This document shows positions 49,678-59,200 of a stretch of 64,000 nucleotides of DNA, in pieces (position 1 is the first letter of the stretch; each line of letters starts with the position of its first letter). The DNA lies in contig JAJPKM010000013.1 in the NCBI GenBank assembly GCA_021323735.1, positions 1 to 64,000 of the forward strand. The letters run 5' to 3'. The position numbers were made by a program, and so were the translations under genes. The notes under the pieces are model-generated. The model was not told the origin of the DNA and did no database searches. It saw only the letters and a list, made by a program, of their open reading frames with translations. The DNA is from Gammaproteobacteria bacterium (lineage in GTDB: Bacteria > Pseudomonadota > Gammaproteobacteria > Steroidobacterales > Steroidobacteraceae).

Positions 49678-50252
49678 CAGTAGGCAACATCCCCGTGGCA
49701 TCTTCGCAGCGCATCGTGATTGCCGGCGGCCCGGGGTCCGGCAAGAGCACCCTGCTCAAAGCCTTGGCAGCCTCCGGTGAGAACTGTCACGACGAAGTGT
49801 CGAGGGTGTTGATACGGGAACAAATCGCCCTAAGGGGTGACCATCTACCCTGGGGCAATCTAGCGGCGTTTGCACAGAAGTGCGGTGAGCGCATGCAGAC
49901 GCAACTCGTGCAGTGCACGTGCCGCGGACGGTGCTTCTTCGATCGCGGGCTACCCGACCTCACCGGCTACTTGAACCGCAGCGGGCAAATTGCACCCAAT
50001 GACTGGCGAGAGGCATCGCGCACCTTTGCGCGGGAAGTCTTTTTCGCCCCACCGTGGCGCAAGATCTATGTGAACGATGCCGAACGGCCGCAAACGTTTG
50101 CCGAGGCGCAGGCACTGAGCAAGCACATCCGAAATGCCTATCTGGACTACGGCTTTCGCGTCATCGACCTCATCGAGGGCCCAGTAGCCGATCGTATGCA
50201 ACAAATCCTGCAGCACCTGGGCGCGAACGCGCGCGAGTCTCGGTATGGGTGA
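49668..50252 (+). CDS. AAA_28-like P-loop NTPase inserted in the cobalamin operon
   Basis: A 194-residue protein with Walker A A-G-G-P-G-S-G-K-S-T (about 19-28), C-x-C-R-G-R-C-F-F-D-R-G (a cysteine-rich stretch with the Walker-B-like F-D-R-G) and D-A-E-R-P-Q-T-F near the end. Layout resembles the AAA_28 family of small NTPases/kinases. It overlaps cobQ by 10 nt and cobU by 8 nt, so it is translated with them. A kinase or nucleotide-dependent role in cobalamin assembly is inferred; no known cob enzyme matches. Start ATG 49668; longer in-frame extension lies antiphase inside cobQ. Confidence 0.8.
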   Translation: MSLTVGNIPVASSQRIVIAGGPGSGKSTLLKALAASGENCHDEVSRVLIREQIALRGDHLPWGNLAAFAQKCGERMQTQLVQCTCRGRCFFDRGLPDLTGYLNRSGQIAPNDWREASRTFAREVFFAPPWRKIYVNDAERPQTFAEAQALSKHIRNAYLDYGFRVIDLIEGPVADRMQQILQHLGANARESRYG

Positions 50253-50760
50253 ACTGACCTTCATCACCGGACCCGTGCGCAGCGGCAAGAGTCAACGCGC
50301 CGTGGAGCACGCCAAGCGATGGGGAAGCAACACGGTATTCGTCGCGACCTACCGCAGCGACGGGTCGGATGAAGAAATGATGGCGCGTGTCCGCCGCCAT
50401 CGGGCCGAGCGGCCCTCGTGGCGCACGCTCGAAGCCCCGCTCGATATCGCCGCAAATCTCGCGACGCTTTCGCCCCCACCGAGCGGAGTTATCCTCGATT
50501 GCCTGACGCTGTGGGCGAGTGCACGATTCAGCGCTTCGGACGACGCGATTCTGAGTGACTGGAGCGCACAGCTCGCCGCATTCAAGAAGGCGCCCTGGCC
50601 GATCATCATCGTGAGCAACGAGTTGGGCTGGAGTTTGGTGCCTCCCGATCGCGAAACACGCCGCTTCAGGGATCTCGCCGGCACGCTCGCGCAGTTCACG
50701 GCGGCGGCGGCGGACGAAGCCTGGCTCATGGTGGCCGGTTGTCCTCTGCGGCTGAAATGA
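50245..50760 (+). CDS. cobU: Adenosylcobinamide kinase / GTP guanylyltransferase
   Basis: A 171-residue enzyme of nucleotide-loop assembly. It has T-G-P-V-R-S-G-K-S (Walker A), a T-Y-R-S-D-G-S-D-E-E-M region and H-R-A-E-R-P, and the family motif V-S-N-E-L-G-W-S-L-V-P. It overlaps the preceding NTPase gene. CobS/CobV and CobT, the next enzymes, are not in the window. Confidence 0.95.
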   Translation: MGELTFITGPVRSGKSQRAVEHAKRWGSNTVFVATYRSDGSDEEMMARVRRHRAERPSWRTLEAPLDIAANLATLSPPPSGVILDCLTLWASARFSASDDAILSDWSAQLAAFKKAPWPIIIVSNELGWSLVPPDRETRRFRDLAGTLAQFTAAAADEAWLMVAGCPLRLK

Positions 50761-50831
50761 AGCAGCGCTTCCGGTGGCGATTACGCGGCGTGAGTCCGAT
50801 GCACTGCCAGCCCTTGCAGGTAGGACGCGGC

Positions 50832-52469
50832 CTAGGACTGCAGCCTTTCCACAAACCGCCGTGCGATGCCGGCGCGCTGGCCGAAATGGATATGCACGTA
50901 ACTGGCGAGCAAGTTGCCGCTGACAAAGCCCGCGGAATCGGTGGGCGCCGCGCCTCTCGATCCGCTCACCCGCCAGGCGCTGTCGCCTGCGGCAATGGGC
51001 GCCTCGCATACCCAGTTGCTGTAGCGAAATTCATGACCGCGCAGCGCTTCGCCGCCATCGACGAGCAGGTTCGAGCTCTGCGCAACTGCGTGCCGATAGC
51101 CAAGAGCAGCCAGCTTGTCGGTCATTCGTGTCACACCGGGAACCAAACCTGCCATCGGCCAGCAGCGCCCTTCGCGATCGATCAAGCCCTCGGTGAGCAC
51201 CATGAAGCCGCCGCACTCGGCATAGATCGGTGCATTCCGCGAGCGCAGTTCCCGCAGCACGCGCCACAGCGGGGCATTGGCCGCCAGTGCCCCACCATGC
51301 AGCTCGGGATAACCGCCGCCCAGATAAACACCGCCGGCCCGCGAGCTCGGGCATTCGCCCTTCAAGGGACTGAAAAATTCGATGTCGGCGCCGGCTTCAG
51401 CCAACAACTCCAGATTCTCGGGATAATAAAAGCAGAACGCGGCATCGCGCGCGACGGCGATCACCGGCCGATGTCTGCCCAGTGCTACGTGTGATTTCGA
51501 GATTGGTTCGGCGATTTCCCGCCGATGCATGACCGACGGTTCGTCGGGATTCGCGGTCGATTCGGCGATTACCCCCCGGCGCGCGCCCGGTGCTTCGTTG
51601 GAACTCGAGGTCGATTCGATTACCGGCCGATATGCACCCGCTTCCTGATGCGATTTCGGCGCCTGAGCGGCGACGCCCGGCAATTCTCCGGCCGTGCGCG
51701 CCGTATGAAGTACAGCAGCCAAATCGAATCGCTGCGTGATCTCGCCTGCAATCCGCGCGATCAACGCGTCAGGATCGGAATGCTCGGCGCCCGGCACCAG
51801 CCCGAGATGCCGTTCCGGAATCTCGAGCCCCAATCGACGCGGCAGCCAACCGAGCATGGGCAGTCCGGTTCGCGACGTGATGGCCTCGCCGCAGCCCTTG
51901 GCGTGCGCTTCGGACCCGGCAAAATTCAACAGCACACCGCGAAGCGCCAAATCGGGATCGAACTGCTGACAGCCGAGCACCACGGCCGCCGCGCTGCGTG
52001 CCGCGCCGGCAATATCCACGACCAGCAACAGGGGAGCGCCGAGAAGCTTGGCGATCTGCGCCGTGGAGGCGCGTTCATCATGCCAGTCGCTGCCGTCGAA
52101 CAGCCCCATGACTCCCTCGATCACGGCGATGTCGGCGCCGCGGCAGGCGCGTGAGAATCCCTCCAAAAGCTGTGCATCGTTCAGCATCCAAGCGTCGAGA
52201 TTGCGGCACGGCCTCCCGGCTGCGCGCTCGTGGTAGCTGGGATCGATGTAATCGGGACCGCATTTGAACGGCTGCACAGTCAAGCCCCGTCGGCGCAGGG
52301 CGGCGATCAGTCCGGCCGTCATCGTGGTCTTGCCGACACCTGAGGACGCGCCGGCGATGACGATGCGCGGCACGGCGTGCGTCACGGTGTGCGGCGTCAC
52401 GCCGTGCAACGCGTGACGCGGCGAATCGCCCTGCCCACCGCCCGGCACGTTATGCGGCCCCGCACTCAT
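50832..52469 (-). CDS. cobB: Cobyrinic acid a,c-diamide synthase with a minisatellite linker
   Basis: A 545-residue enzyme: N-terminal P-loop A-S-S-G-V-G-K-T-T, D-Y-I-D-P-S-Y-H and a C-terminal glutamine amidotransferase with A-E-C-G-G-F-M and S-Y-V-H-I-H-F. It is about 90 residues longer than usual. The excess is a linker of three 18-residue imperfect repeats coded by a 54-bp tandem array directly before R-P-V-I-A-V-A-R-D-A-A-F, the start of the amidotransferase domain. Start 52469 forms an ATGA overlap with the upstream cobC stop. It is last gene of the leftward operon and convergent with cobU. Confidence 0.94.
   Translation of the reverse strand: MSAGPHNVPGGGQGDSPRHALHGVTPHTVTHAVPRIVIAGASSGVGKTTMTAGLIAALRRRGLTVQPFKCGPDYIDPSYHERAAGRPCRNLDAWMLNDAQLLEGFSRACRGADIAVIEGVMGLFDGSDWHDERASTAQIAKLLGAPLLLVVDIAGAARSAAAVVLGCQQFDPDLALRGVLLNFAGSEAHAKGCGEAITSRTGLPMLGWLPRRLGLEIPERHLGLVPGAEHSDPDALIARIAGEITQRFDLAAVLHTARTAGELPGVAAQAPKSHQEAGAYRPVIESTSSSNEAPGARRGVIAESTANPDEPSVMHRREIAEPISKSHVALGRHRPVIAVARDAAFCFYYPENLELLAEAGADIEFFSPLKGECPSSRAGGVYLGGGYPELHGGALAANAPLWRVLRELRSRNAPIYAECGGFMVLTEGLIDREGRCWPMAGLVPGVTRMTDKLAALGYRHAVAQSSNLLVDGGEALRGHEFRYSNWVCEAPIAAGDSAWRVSGSRGAAPTDSAGFVSGNLLASYVHIHFGQRAGIARRFVERLQS
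51457..51664. repeat. 54-bp minisatellite inside cobB
   Basis: Units start at 51457, 51511 and 51565, each exactly 54 bp with ends like GATTCG/GGTTCG, plus a partial fourth from 51619. Being a multiple of three, the array keeps the frame and encodes R-(P/G/E)-(V/E)-I-A-type 18-residue repeats that mimic the start of the amidotransferase domain. Confidence 0.9.
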
Positions 52470-53470
52470 AGAATTTTTTCCAGTGCCGCCAGCAGGGCCT
52501 TTTGGGTGGCGGGCGGCTGTGCGCTCAGTCGAATCCATTGACGCAAACCGAAGGAGCCGGCGTCGCGCACTCGTATGTCACATCGTCTCAAGGACTCGGC
52601 AATTCGCGCGGCATCTCCCACCTTGGCCAGCAAGAAAGTCGCCGGGCTCTGCCGCACACTGAGTCCGAGCCGCTGCAGCGAAGCTGCAAGCCGTTCGCGC
52701 CAGCCCTGCAATCGTGGACGCGCCGCGGCGAGCCAGGCATGAGCCTCCGGCTCGACGACCGCCTCCAGGAACGCCACGGCATCGCGCCCGACCACCCAAC
52801 TCGGCGCAGCCTGGGTAAGGCGTCGATCGACGCGCGGTGTGATCACATAGGCGCCTCGAATACCGGTCAGGCCGAAGGCTTTGTTGGGGGAATATAGCCG
52901 GTAAGCTCCCTGAGCCACCGCTTCGATGGCGGCCGAATGACCTTCCTCGCACAGCGATGCATACGCCAAGTCCACCACCAAGGGTCCCGCAGCAGCAGCC
53001 GCCGAGATGAAATCCAAGGGCCACGTATCGCCGGTGGGATTGTTCGGCCAGCACACGAATCCGATGCCTGGATGAGCCGCTTGCGCCCGCAGGAATGCGG
53101 CCGGCGAGCGCGCCGAGATCAATCGCCGGCGCATCGTCCTCGACCCATGCGCATACTCGGAAAACGTCGGCGCAAGCTGCGTTACGCTGCCGTCGATGCA
53201 GCGAATCAGGCGCAGGATCAATTCGCTGGCGCCGGCGCCCACCACGATGCGATCGGGAGTGGTCCGATGATGGGCCGCAAGCGTCTCGCGCAATTGCGTG
53301 TATTGCGGATCGGGGTAGCGAGTCACATCGGCATTGCGCACGGCGACAAGCACCGATGGACAAGGCCCCAAGGCGTTGGCGTTGCTCGAGAAATCGTAGC
53401 GTGGATCCGGCATCGAATCCGTGCCGCCGTGAGTCGGCAGCAAACCAACGAATTCAAGCTTCCTAGGCAT
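52466..53470 (-). CDS. cobC: Threonine-phosphate decarboxylase-type PLP aminotransferase
   Basis: A 334-residue fold-type I PLP enzyme supplying (R)-1-amino-2-propanol phosphate. It has H-G-G at the N-terminus, F-S-S-N-A-N, C-W-P-N-N-P-T-G-D, V-D-L-A-Y-A-S and the PLP lysine in S-P-N-K-A-F-G-L-T-G-I-R-G. In this pathway the gene is cobC (Pseudomonas) or cobD (Salmonella). The start M-P-R-K-L-E-F at 53470 overlaps the cbiB stop by 8 nt; 53482 is an alternative. Confidence 0.9.
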   Translation of the reverse strand: MPRKLEFVGLLPTHGGTDSMPDPRYDFSSNANALGPCPSVLVAVRNADVTRYPDPQYTQLRETLAAHHRTTPDRIVVGAGASELILRLIRCIDGSVTQLAPTFSEYAHGSRTMRRRLISARSPAAFLRAQAAHPGIGFVCWPNNPTGDTWPLDFISAAAAAGPLVVDLAYASLCEEGHSAAIEAVAQGAYRLYSPNKAFGLTGIRGAYVITPRVDRRLTQAAPSWVVGRDAVAFLEAVVEPEAHAWLAAARPRLQGWRERLAASLQRLGLSVRQSPATFLLAKVGDAARIAESLRRCDIRVRDAGSFGLRQWIRLSAQPPATQKALLAALEKIL

Positions 53471-54371
53471 GGGCGACTCCATGCAACAGCGCCATCGCCA
53501 TGGCCAACAGCACTGCCGCCACCCACGCCACGTTGCGCGCCTGACGCAACGCCGTGGCCATATCCGCGGAAGACGGTGCGGCACCGCCGGCATTCAAGGT
53601 GTAGACCTCTGGCTTTCGTAGCCGGACATTCAGCGACAGCGCGAGCGCACCCATCGGCCAGCCTGAATTTGGCGATGCGGTATGTGCCGCTTCGCAGGGC
53701 AGGCGCCGCAGTCGCGCCAGACGATTCGGACCCGCCAACAGCAGCCCCAGCGCGGTGATGCGCGCCGGTATCAGATTCAACAGGTCATCCACCCGCGCGG
53801 CAAATTTCCCGGCCCACTCCCAGTGCCCGCGATACCCCCACATGGCGTCGGCGGTATTGGCGAATCGATAGACGGCCGCACCCGGCAGGCCGAAGAGAGC
53901 GAACCAAAACAGCGGCGCGATGACCGAATCGGAGAGATTCTCCGCCAGCGACTCCAACGCCGATTCGCGTACCTCATCGGGGTCGAGCCGCGAAGTGTCG
54001 CGGCTTACGATCATGGCGAGGCGCGCCCGGCCGCGCTCGAGACTCTCGGCGAGACACTGCTCCACCGCGGCCACTTCTTCGGTCAGCATGCGCAAGGCGA
54101 GCAGCGGTTTAAGAAGGAATGCGGTGAGTACGACGCCCAGCCACCATGGCAACTTCGCGACGAAGACGCCGGCGTAGCCATAGGCCGCCGCCACCAGCGC
54201 CGCACCGGCCAACCAGCACGCCGCGCCGAGGAACAGTGCCCGAAACGGTCCGCGCGCAGGCAATCCGCTCCCCATGAACTTCAAGTAGCTGCCCATCCAG
54301 ACGACGGGGTGGATGCGCGCCGGCGGCTCGCCCCATCGGCGATCGATCAGCAGCGCGAGCAGTATGCTCAC
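53463..54371 (-). CDS. cbiB: Adenosylcobinamide-phosphate synthase (CbiB/CobD type)
   Basis: A 302-residue membrane protein attaching the aminopropanol arm. It begins (V/M)-S-I-L-L-A-L-L-I-D at a GTG that overlaps the chlID stop (GTGA, 54368-54371). The conserved blocks are [30 protein letters not shown] and the periplasmic/helical segments typical of CbiB. The long extension to 54548 is antiphase inside chlID. Confidence 0.94.
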   Translation of the reverse strand: MSILLALLIDRRWGEPPARIHPVVWMGSYLKFMGSGLPARGPFRALFLGAACWLAGAALVAAAYGYAGVFVAKLPWWLGVVLTAFLLKPLLALRMLTEEVAAVEQCLAESLERGRARLAMIVSRDTSRLDPDEVRESALESLAENLSDSVIAPLFWFALFGLPGAAVYRFANTADAMWGYRGHWEWAGKFAARVDDLLNLIPARITALGLLLAGPNRLARLRRLPCEAAHTASPNSGWPMGALALSLNVRLRKPEVYTLNAGGAAPSSADMATALRQARNVAWVAAVLLAMAMALLHGVAHA

Positions 54372-56230
54372 AGCGTCTCGAGGCGCCGATGGATGTGAAG
54401 CGTCAGCGTCGAATGGTCCAATGCGTCGAGCGCAACGCATTCCGCACCGAGCGCCTGCGCGAGCAGGCGGGCGCGCCCCAACACGATCGGCCCCGATTCG
54501 CAATCGATCACCAGGGCGCCGGCGCATCCGGCGCGCAATTCCCGGCATGCGGCCAGCGCCTGCTCCCAGGGATCCGCACCGTCGGCCGCCACGTTCGCGC
54601 GCCCATCGGTGAGCAGCACCAGTAAGGCGGGGTCGCGCGTCTGCAGCAGCGATGCGGCGTCGAACAGCGCGCGTGCCAAGGGGGTGCGTCCACCGGTAGG
54701 CACCGACCGCAGCGCCTGCTCGATGCGCGCGATATCGCGCGTAAAGGGCAGAACCAGGTCCGTGCCCTCGGCGCGAAACACCATGAGCGCCACTTCATCG
54801 CGCCGTTGATAGCTCGACGCCAGAAGATCCAGCGCGGCACCCTTCGCCAGCTCCAACCGTCGCTGCGTTGCCATCGAGCCGCTGGCGTCGACCAGGAACA
54901 GAACATGGCCGGCCCCGGCTCCGCGGCGTTCATGCTGCTTAAGGTCGGATGCCTCGAGGGACAGACCCCTCTCGCCGATTCGAGCTCCGCGCTTCGCCGC
55001 CGCGATCAAGGTATCGCCGACCGCCAGCGTGCCGGTGTTCTTGAAGGGAGCGACACCGATGACATGTTGCGCGGCCAACGATTCGGTATCGCGGCGGCCG
55101 GGGCGTTCGCGGTCTACTCGATCGGTCACCAAGTGCAGCGGCTTGACTCCCGGCGCAGGCGGCGCGGGTTGCAGCCGCGGAGCGTCCGATTGGCCTGACA
55201 TGCCGTTGCCCGTTTCTTCCTCACCGGCCGCCGCCGCATGATCTTTCTTAGAGGTCAAGGTGGATTGCGGGGCAATGTTGGGGGTGGAGTCAGGAGTGAG
55301 GCTGAAGGCAGCACGCGGCTGACCTCGGGTCTTCTTGCGCCGCGCTCGATGGAGCAGCGCGAATTCCGCGGCGCGGCGGATATGTTCCTCCGTGATCGCG
55401 GGCGCCGCCAGCCATGCCGCCAAGGCGCGCGCGGCCTTGGCGATGGCCAGATCACCGCGAATTCCATCCAGCTGATGCTCCACCGACAATGCGGCGACCA
55501 TGGACAGATGGTCCTCCGAGATGGGCAGGTTCCACAGCCGTTGCCGAGCGGCGACGATTCCCTCGCGCAACGCCTGCTCCTGCGGTCGTGCCGCCTCGAG
55601 AACCCCGGCGGGATCTTCATCGAACGCCAGGCGTCCGCGAATCGCCGCGATCCGTTCGCCGGCCGCGTCGAGCCCGCGAATCTGCACACATAGTCCGAAG
55701 CGATCCACGAACTGCGGCCGCAGCTCACCCTCCTCGGGATTCATGGTACCCACCAAGACGAAGCGCGCGGACTCGCCGGCGGAAATACCATCACGCTCGA
55801 TCGTGACCCAACCGCTGGCCGCGGCGTCCAGAAGCAGGTCGACGATGTGATCCGGGAGCAGATTGACTTCATCGACATACAAGACGCCACCGTCCGCTCG
55901 GGCGAGCAAGCCCGACCGCAGCTCGGCACTGCCACTCTGCAACACCCTCGAGATGTCCAACGCTCCAATCACCCGATCCTCGGTCGCACCGATGGGCAAC
56001 TCGACGAACGGTGCCGATTTCCCTTCCGGACTCTTCGGCAGGAGCGCGGCCAGTCCGCGCGCCGCGGTGCTCTTGGCCGTACCTCTTTCTCCGCTGATCA
56101 AGACGCCGCCGATGCTCGGATCGACGGCGACCAACACCAGCGCGAGTTTCAGATCATCCTGGCCCACGACGGCAGAGAACGGGAAGTCGGGTTTCACAGG
56201 GGAGTCAGTCACTGGAAAATCAGATCTCAT
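54368..56230 (-). CDS. Fused ChlI/ChlD-type chelatase ATPase subunit for CobN
   Basis: A 620-residue protein. The N-terminal MoxR/ChlI AAA+ domain has S-G-E-R-G-T-A-K-S (about 42-51), Y-V-D-E-V-N-L-L and the magnesium-chelatase inserts. A charged, proline-rich linker (about 310-400) follows, then a VWA domain with the MIDAS motif D-A-S-G-S-M (about 445), T-x and D. It corresponds to ChlI+ChlD of magnesium chelatases, serving CobN in place of separate CobS and CobT. It sits directly after cobN in the same operon. The N-terminus (about residues 1-20) reads [15 protein letters not shown], which looks repeat-derived. Confidence 0.9.
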   Translation of the reverse strand: MRSDFPVTDSPVKPDFPFSAVVGQDDLKLALVLVAVDPSIGGVLISGERGTAKSTAARGLAALLPKSPEGKSAPFVELPIGATEDRVIGALDISRVLQSGSAELRSGLLARADGGVLYVDEVNLLPDHIVDLLLDAAASGWVTIERDGISAGESARFVLVGTMNPEEGELRPQFVDRFGLCVQIRGLDAAGERIAAIRGRLAFDEDPAGVLEAARPQEQALREGIVAARQRLWNLPISEDHLSMVAALSVEHQLDGIRGDLAIAKAARALAAWLAAPAITEEHIRRAAEFALLHRARRKKTRGQPRAAFSLTPDSTPNIAPQSTLTSKKDHAAAAGEEETGNGMSGQSDAPRLQPAPPAPGVKPLHLVTDRVDRERPGRRDTESLAAQHVIGVAPFKNTGTLAVGDTLIAAAKRGARIGERGLSLEASDLKQHERRGAGAGHVLFLVDASGSMATQRRLELAKGAALDLLASSYQRRDEVALMVFRAEGTDLVLPFTRDIARIEQALRSVPTGGRTPLARALFDAASLLQTRDPALLVLLTDGRANVAADGADPWEQALAACRELRAGCAGALVIDCESGPIVLGRARLLAQALGAECVALDALDHSTLTLHIHRRLETL

Positions 56231-56234
56231 AGGG

Positions 56235-56258
56235 GAATCGGGTCATGAATCGGGTCAT
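56235..56258. repeat. 12-bp tandem repeat in the cobN-chlID gap
   Basis: GAATCGGGTCAT occurs twice in tandem, followed by a degenerate copy (GAATCTGGTCTC). The words resemble the GGGTCAT-containing repeat at 33296. It lies in the 44-nt gap upstream of the chlID start. Confidence 0.8.
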
Positions 56259-56274
56259 TTAGTTGAATCTGGTC

Positions 56275-59200
56275 TCAAAGGGAACTCTCGGCCGCTTCCT
56301 CGACGGTTGACTCGCTCGACAGCAGTGCCGCGCGCAACCTCTTTAGCGTTTCAGGCTTAGGTACCCATAGCCGACGTTGTTCCGCCTCGAGCAGCCGTTC
56401 GACGATGGCATTCAACGCCCACGGATTATCCCTTTGCAAGAAGCGCTGCGCCTCATCGCCGGCAAAGCTCTCCGCAATACCCTCGAACATCCAGTCGGTG
56501 ACGATCCCGGCGGTGGCGGAAAAGCCGAACAGCGCATCCACGGTTGCCGCCATTTCCAGGCCGCCCCGGTAGCCGTGGCGCCGGATGCCCTCCAGCCACT
56601 TCGGATTCACGACGCGTGAGCGATAAACCCGCAGAGCCTCCCCTTGCAAGGTTCGAACGCGCGGGCGGGAGGCATCGGACGAATCGCCGAAGTAGGCCTG
56701 CGGCGCCGTGTTCGAAGCCACGGACACCGCGGCCACCAACCCCCCGTGAAATTCGAAGTAGTCGCTGGAATCGAATAAGTCCTGCTCGAGGTTGTCTTGG
56801 TTGTGCAGCACCAGATCAACACTCGCAAGCTTGCGGCGGAACGATTCCACCGCCTCCACGCCGTCACTGCATTGCGGTGAGTAGGCCCACCCGCCCCACA
56901 GCAACACGGCTTCCGCGAGATCGCTGGTATCGCGCCACGCGCTCTGATCCATGATCTGCATCAACCCCGTGCCGTAGGCGCCGGGCTTGGAGCTGAAAAC
57001 ACGATACGAGGCGCGACGCTGCGCCAAAATCTCCCCGCATCCCTGAACCTGCAAAGCCGCAGTCTCCGCCAGCCAATGCTTGCGGATAAAGTTCTGCTCC
57101 AAGGGCTCATCGAGAATCACCACACGCTGCACGGCCTCATCGAACAGGTGCATCAAGGCAGGAAACGCATCGCGGAAAAATCCGCTCACGCGCAGCGTGA
57201 CATCGACCCTTGGACGCCCGAGTTCGGAGAGCGGAATGATCTTAAGACCGCAGGTGCGGCGGCTCTCGGTCTCCCAAACAGGACGTACCCCGATCAAGGC
57301 CAGTGCCTGCGCGACATCGTCCCCGCCCGTGCGCATGGTTGGTGTTCCCCATACGCTGAGCGCAATGCTTTCCGGCCATCGCCCCTTTTGTGCGAAATGA
57401 CGGTCAAGCGCCTCGCGCGCCAGCGCCGCCCCGGTCGACCAAGCAGCCGGCGTGGGCAGACCGCGCGGGTCGATCGTGTAGAAATTCCGGCCCGTCGGCA
57501 ACACATGCGCCATGCCACGGCTCGGCGATCCGGAAGGCCCGGCCGGCACGTAGCTGCCGTTGAGCGCCGCCAGCAAATGGCGCGTTTCATCGGTGGTGCG
57601 CGCCAAATTCGGCGCCAATGTGGAGCACGTAAATTCCAAGACCTGCAATAGACCCGCCAGACCCTGCGTCTGCGCTTGCCCCTGCATCTGCGCGAAGCGC
57701 CGGTCTATCAACGCCCCAACGCAGGCGAGCGAGAAGCCCTCGTCCTGTAAATCGCGCAACAGCGCGCGCGCCAATTCATCGAGCGCGATGCGCACCTGCC
57801 CCACGGTCGGAACGCCGCTCACCCATACGCCAAGCACCGGCGACAGCGCATCGGGCCATACACCCTGACTTTCGCGCAAGGTAGAGGGCTCGATTCCGAC
57901 GGCCCGCGTCAGCGCATCGATCAAGGAAGGAACATTGCCATTGGGACTTCGCAATATCGCGAACAGCAGATCCACCAGTGCCTGCCCCTCAGGCGGCGCA
58001 CCGAAAATATGCAACCCCGCGCGAATCTGCGCCCGGCCTAGATCGCACAGATAGGCATCGAGGTCTTCCAGCAAATGCGCAAGCCCTCGGCCCGACAGTC
58101 GCTCCAGCGCGCGCGGGATCCCCTGTTCATTGATGCGATCGTCCCACGGATGCTCGTGATCGCCGTGCCGCTGGAGCCTGATTTGTTTGAGATCATCCTC
58201 GAGCTGCGCGGTACGCACGAGGTCCCACACCTGGCGACGCAGCACCGGAAGTTTGTTCGTATCGAGCACTTCCGCGCGATAGTACTCCTCGACCAGCCGC
58301 GAAAGCGCCGCCAACGGCCCGTAGGTATCCGCATGGGTGAGCGGCGGCACGAGGTGATCCAGGATGACGGCGTGCGTACGGCGCTTCGCTTGTGCACCTT
58401 CGCCCGGATTATTGACCACGAAGGGATAGAACAATGGTAGATCGTCCAGCAGCACGTCCGGCGCGCAGTCCGCCGACATGGCCATACTCTTGCCGGGCAG
58501 CCACTCCAGGGTTCCATGCGTGCCGAAATGAATCATCGCATCGGCCTGCCATTCACCGGCCAGCCAGCGATAGAACGCAGCATAGTGATGGCACGGCGGC
58601 AGATCCGGGGCGTGATACACCGCCTCCGGGTCGACTCCGAAGCCGCGCGGCGGCTGAATCGCGACGAAAACATTGCCGAACTTCAAGCCGCTGAACAGGT
58701 AGTCATGGTCATCGGAAAACGGTTCATGGAGCGCAAGCAAGGGCGAGCGGCGCGCAGATTGCATGTTGCCGCGCCAGAACGGCGGCGCCACCGTCGGCCC
58801 TGTCGCGGTCGGCCTACCCCACATGTCGCTTATCGCGGTTTGAAATCCCGTGGATTGCGCGCTGAACCACCGCGTATAGCGCGCGCGAGACATGCGCCAG
58901 GCAGTCGAAGGATCAAGCGGCAGCTTGTCGTCGTAACAGCCCCGTGCCAGCAATTGCCTCATCAGCTCATCGGAAGAGCGCGGCAGCACACCCACCTCGT
59001 AGCCCGCGGCGCGCATGTCGGTGAGCCAACGCAGCAGCGATGCCGGGGTATCCAGGCCGACCGCACCGCCGATTCGCTGCGCCTTTCCGCCGGCATTGCT
59101 GAGCACGATCGCCACCCTCTTCTCGGCATTGGATTTGCTGCGCAGCACCGCGAGCCGGCGGGCGAAGTCGGCGACGCGCGCCATGCGTTCCGGGTCGGAA

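Noticed and set aside
50000-54000. Alternative reading of long opposite-strand frames (for example 52578-53363)
   Set aside because: All are shadows of cobB, cobC and cbiB, whose conserved motifs fix the coding frame.
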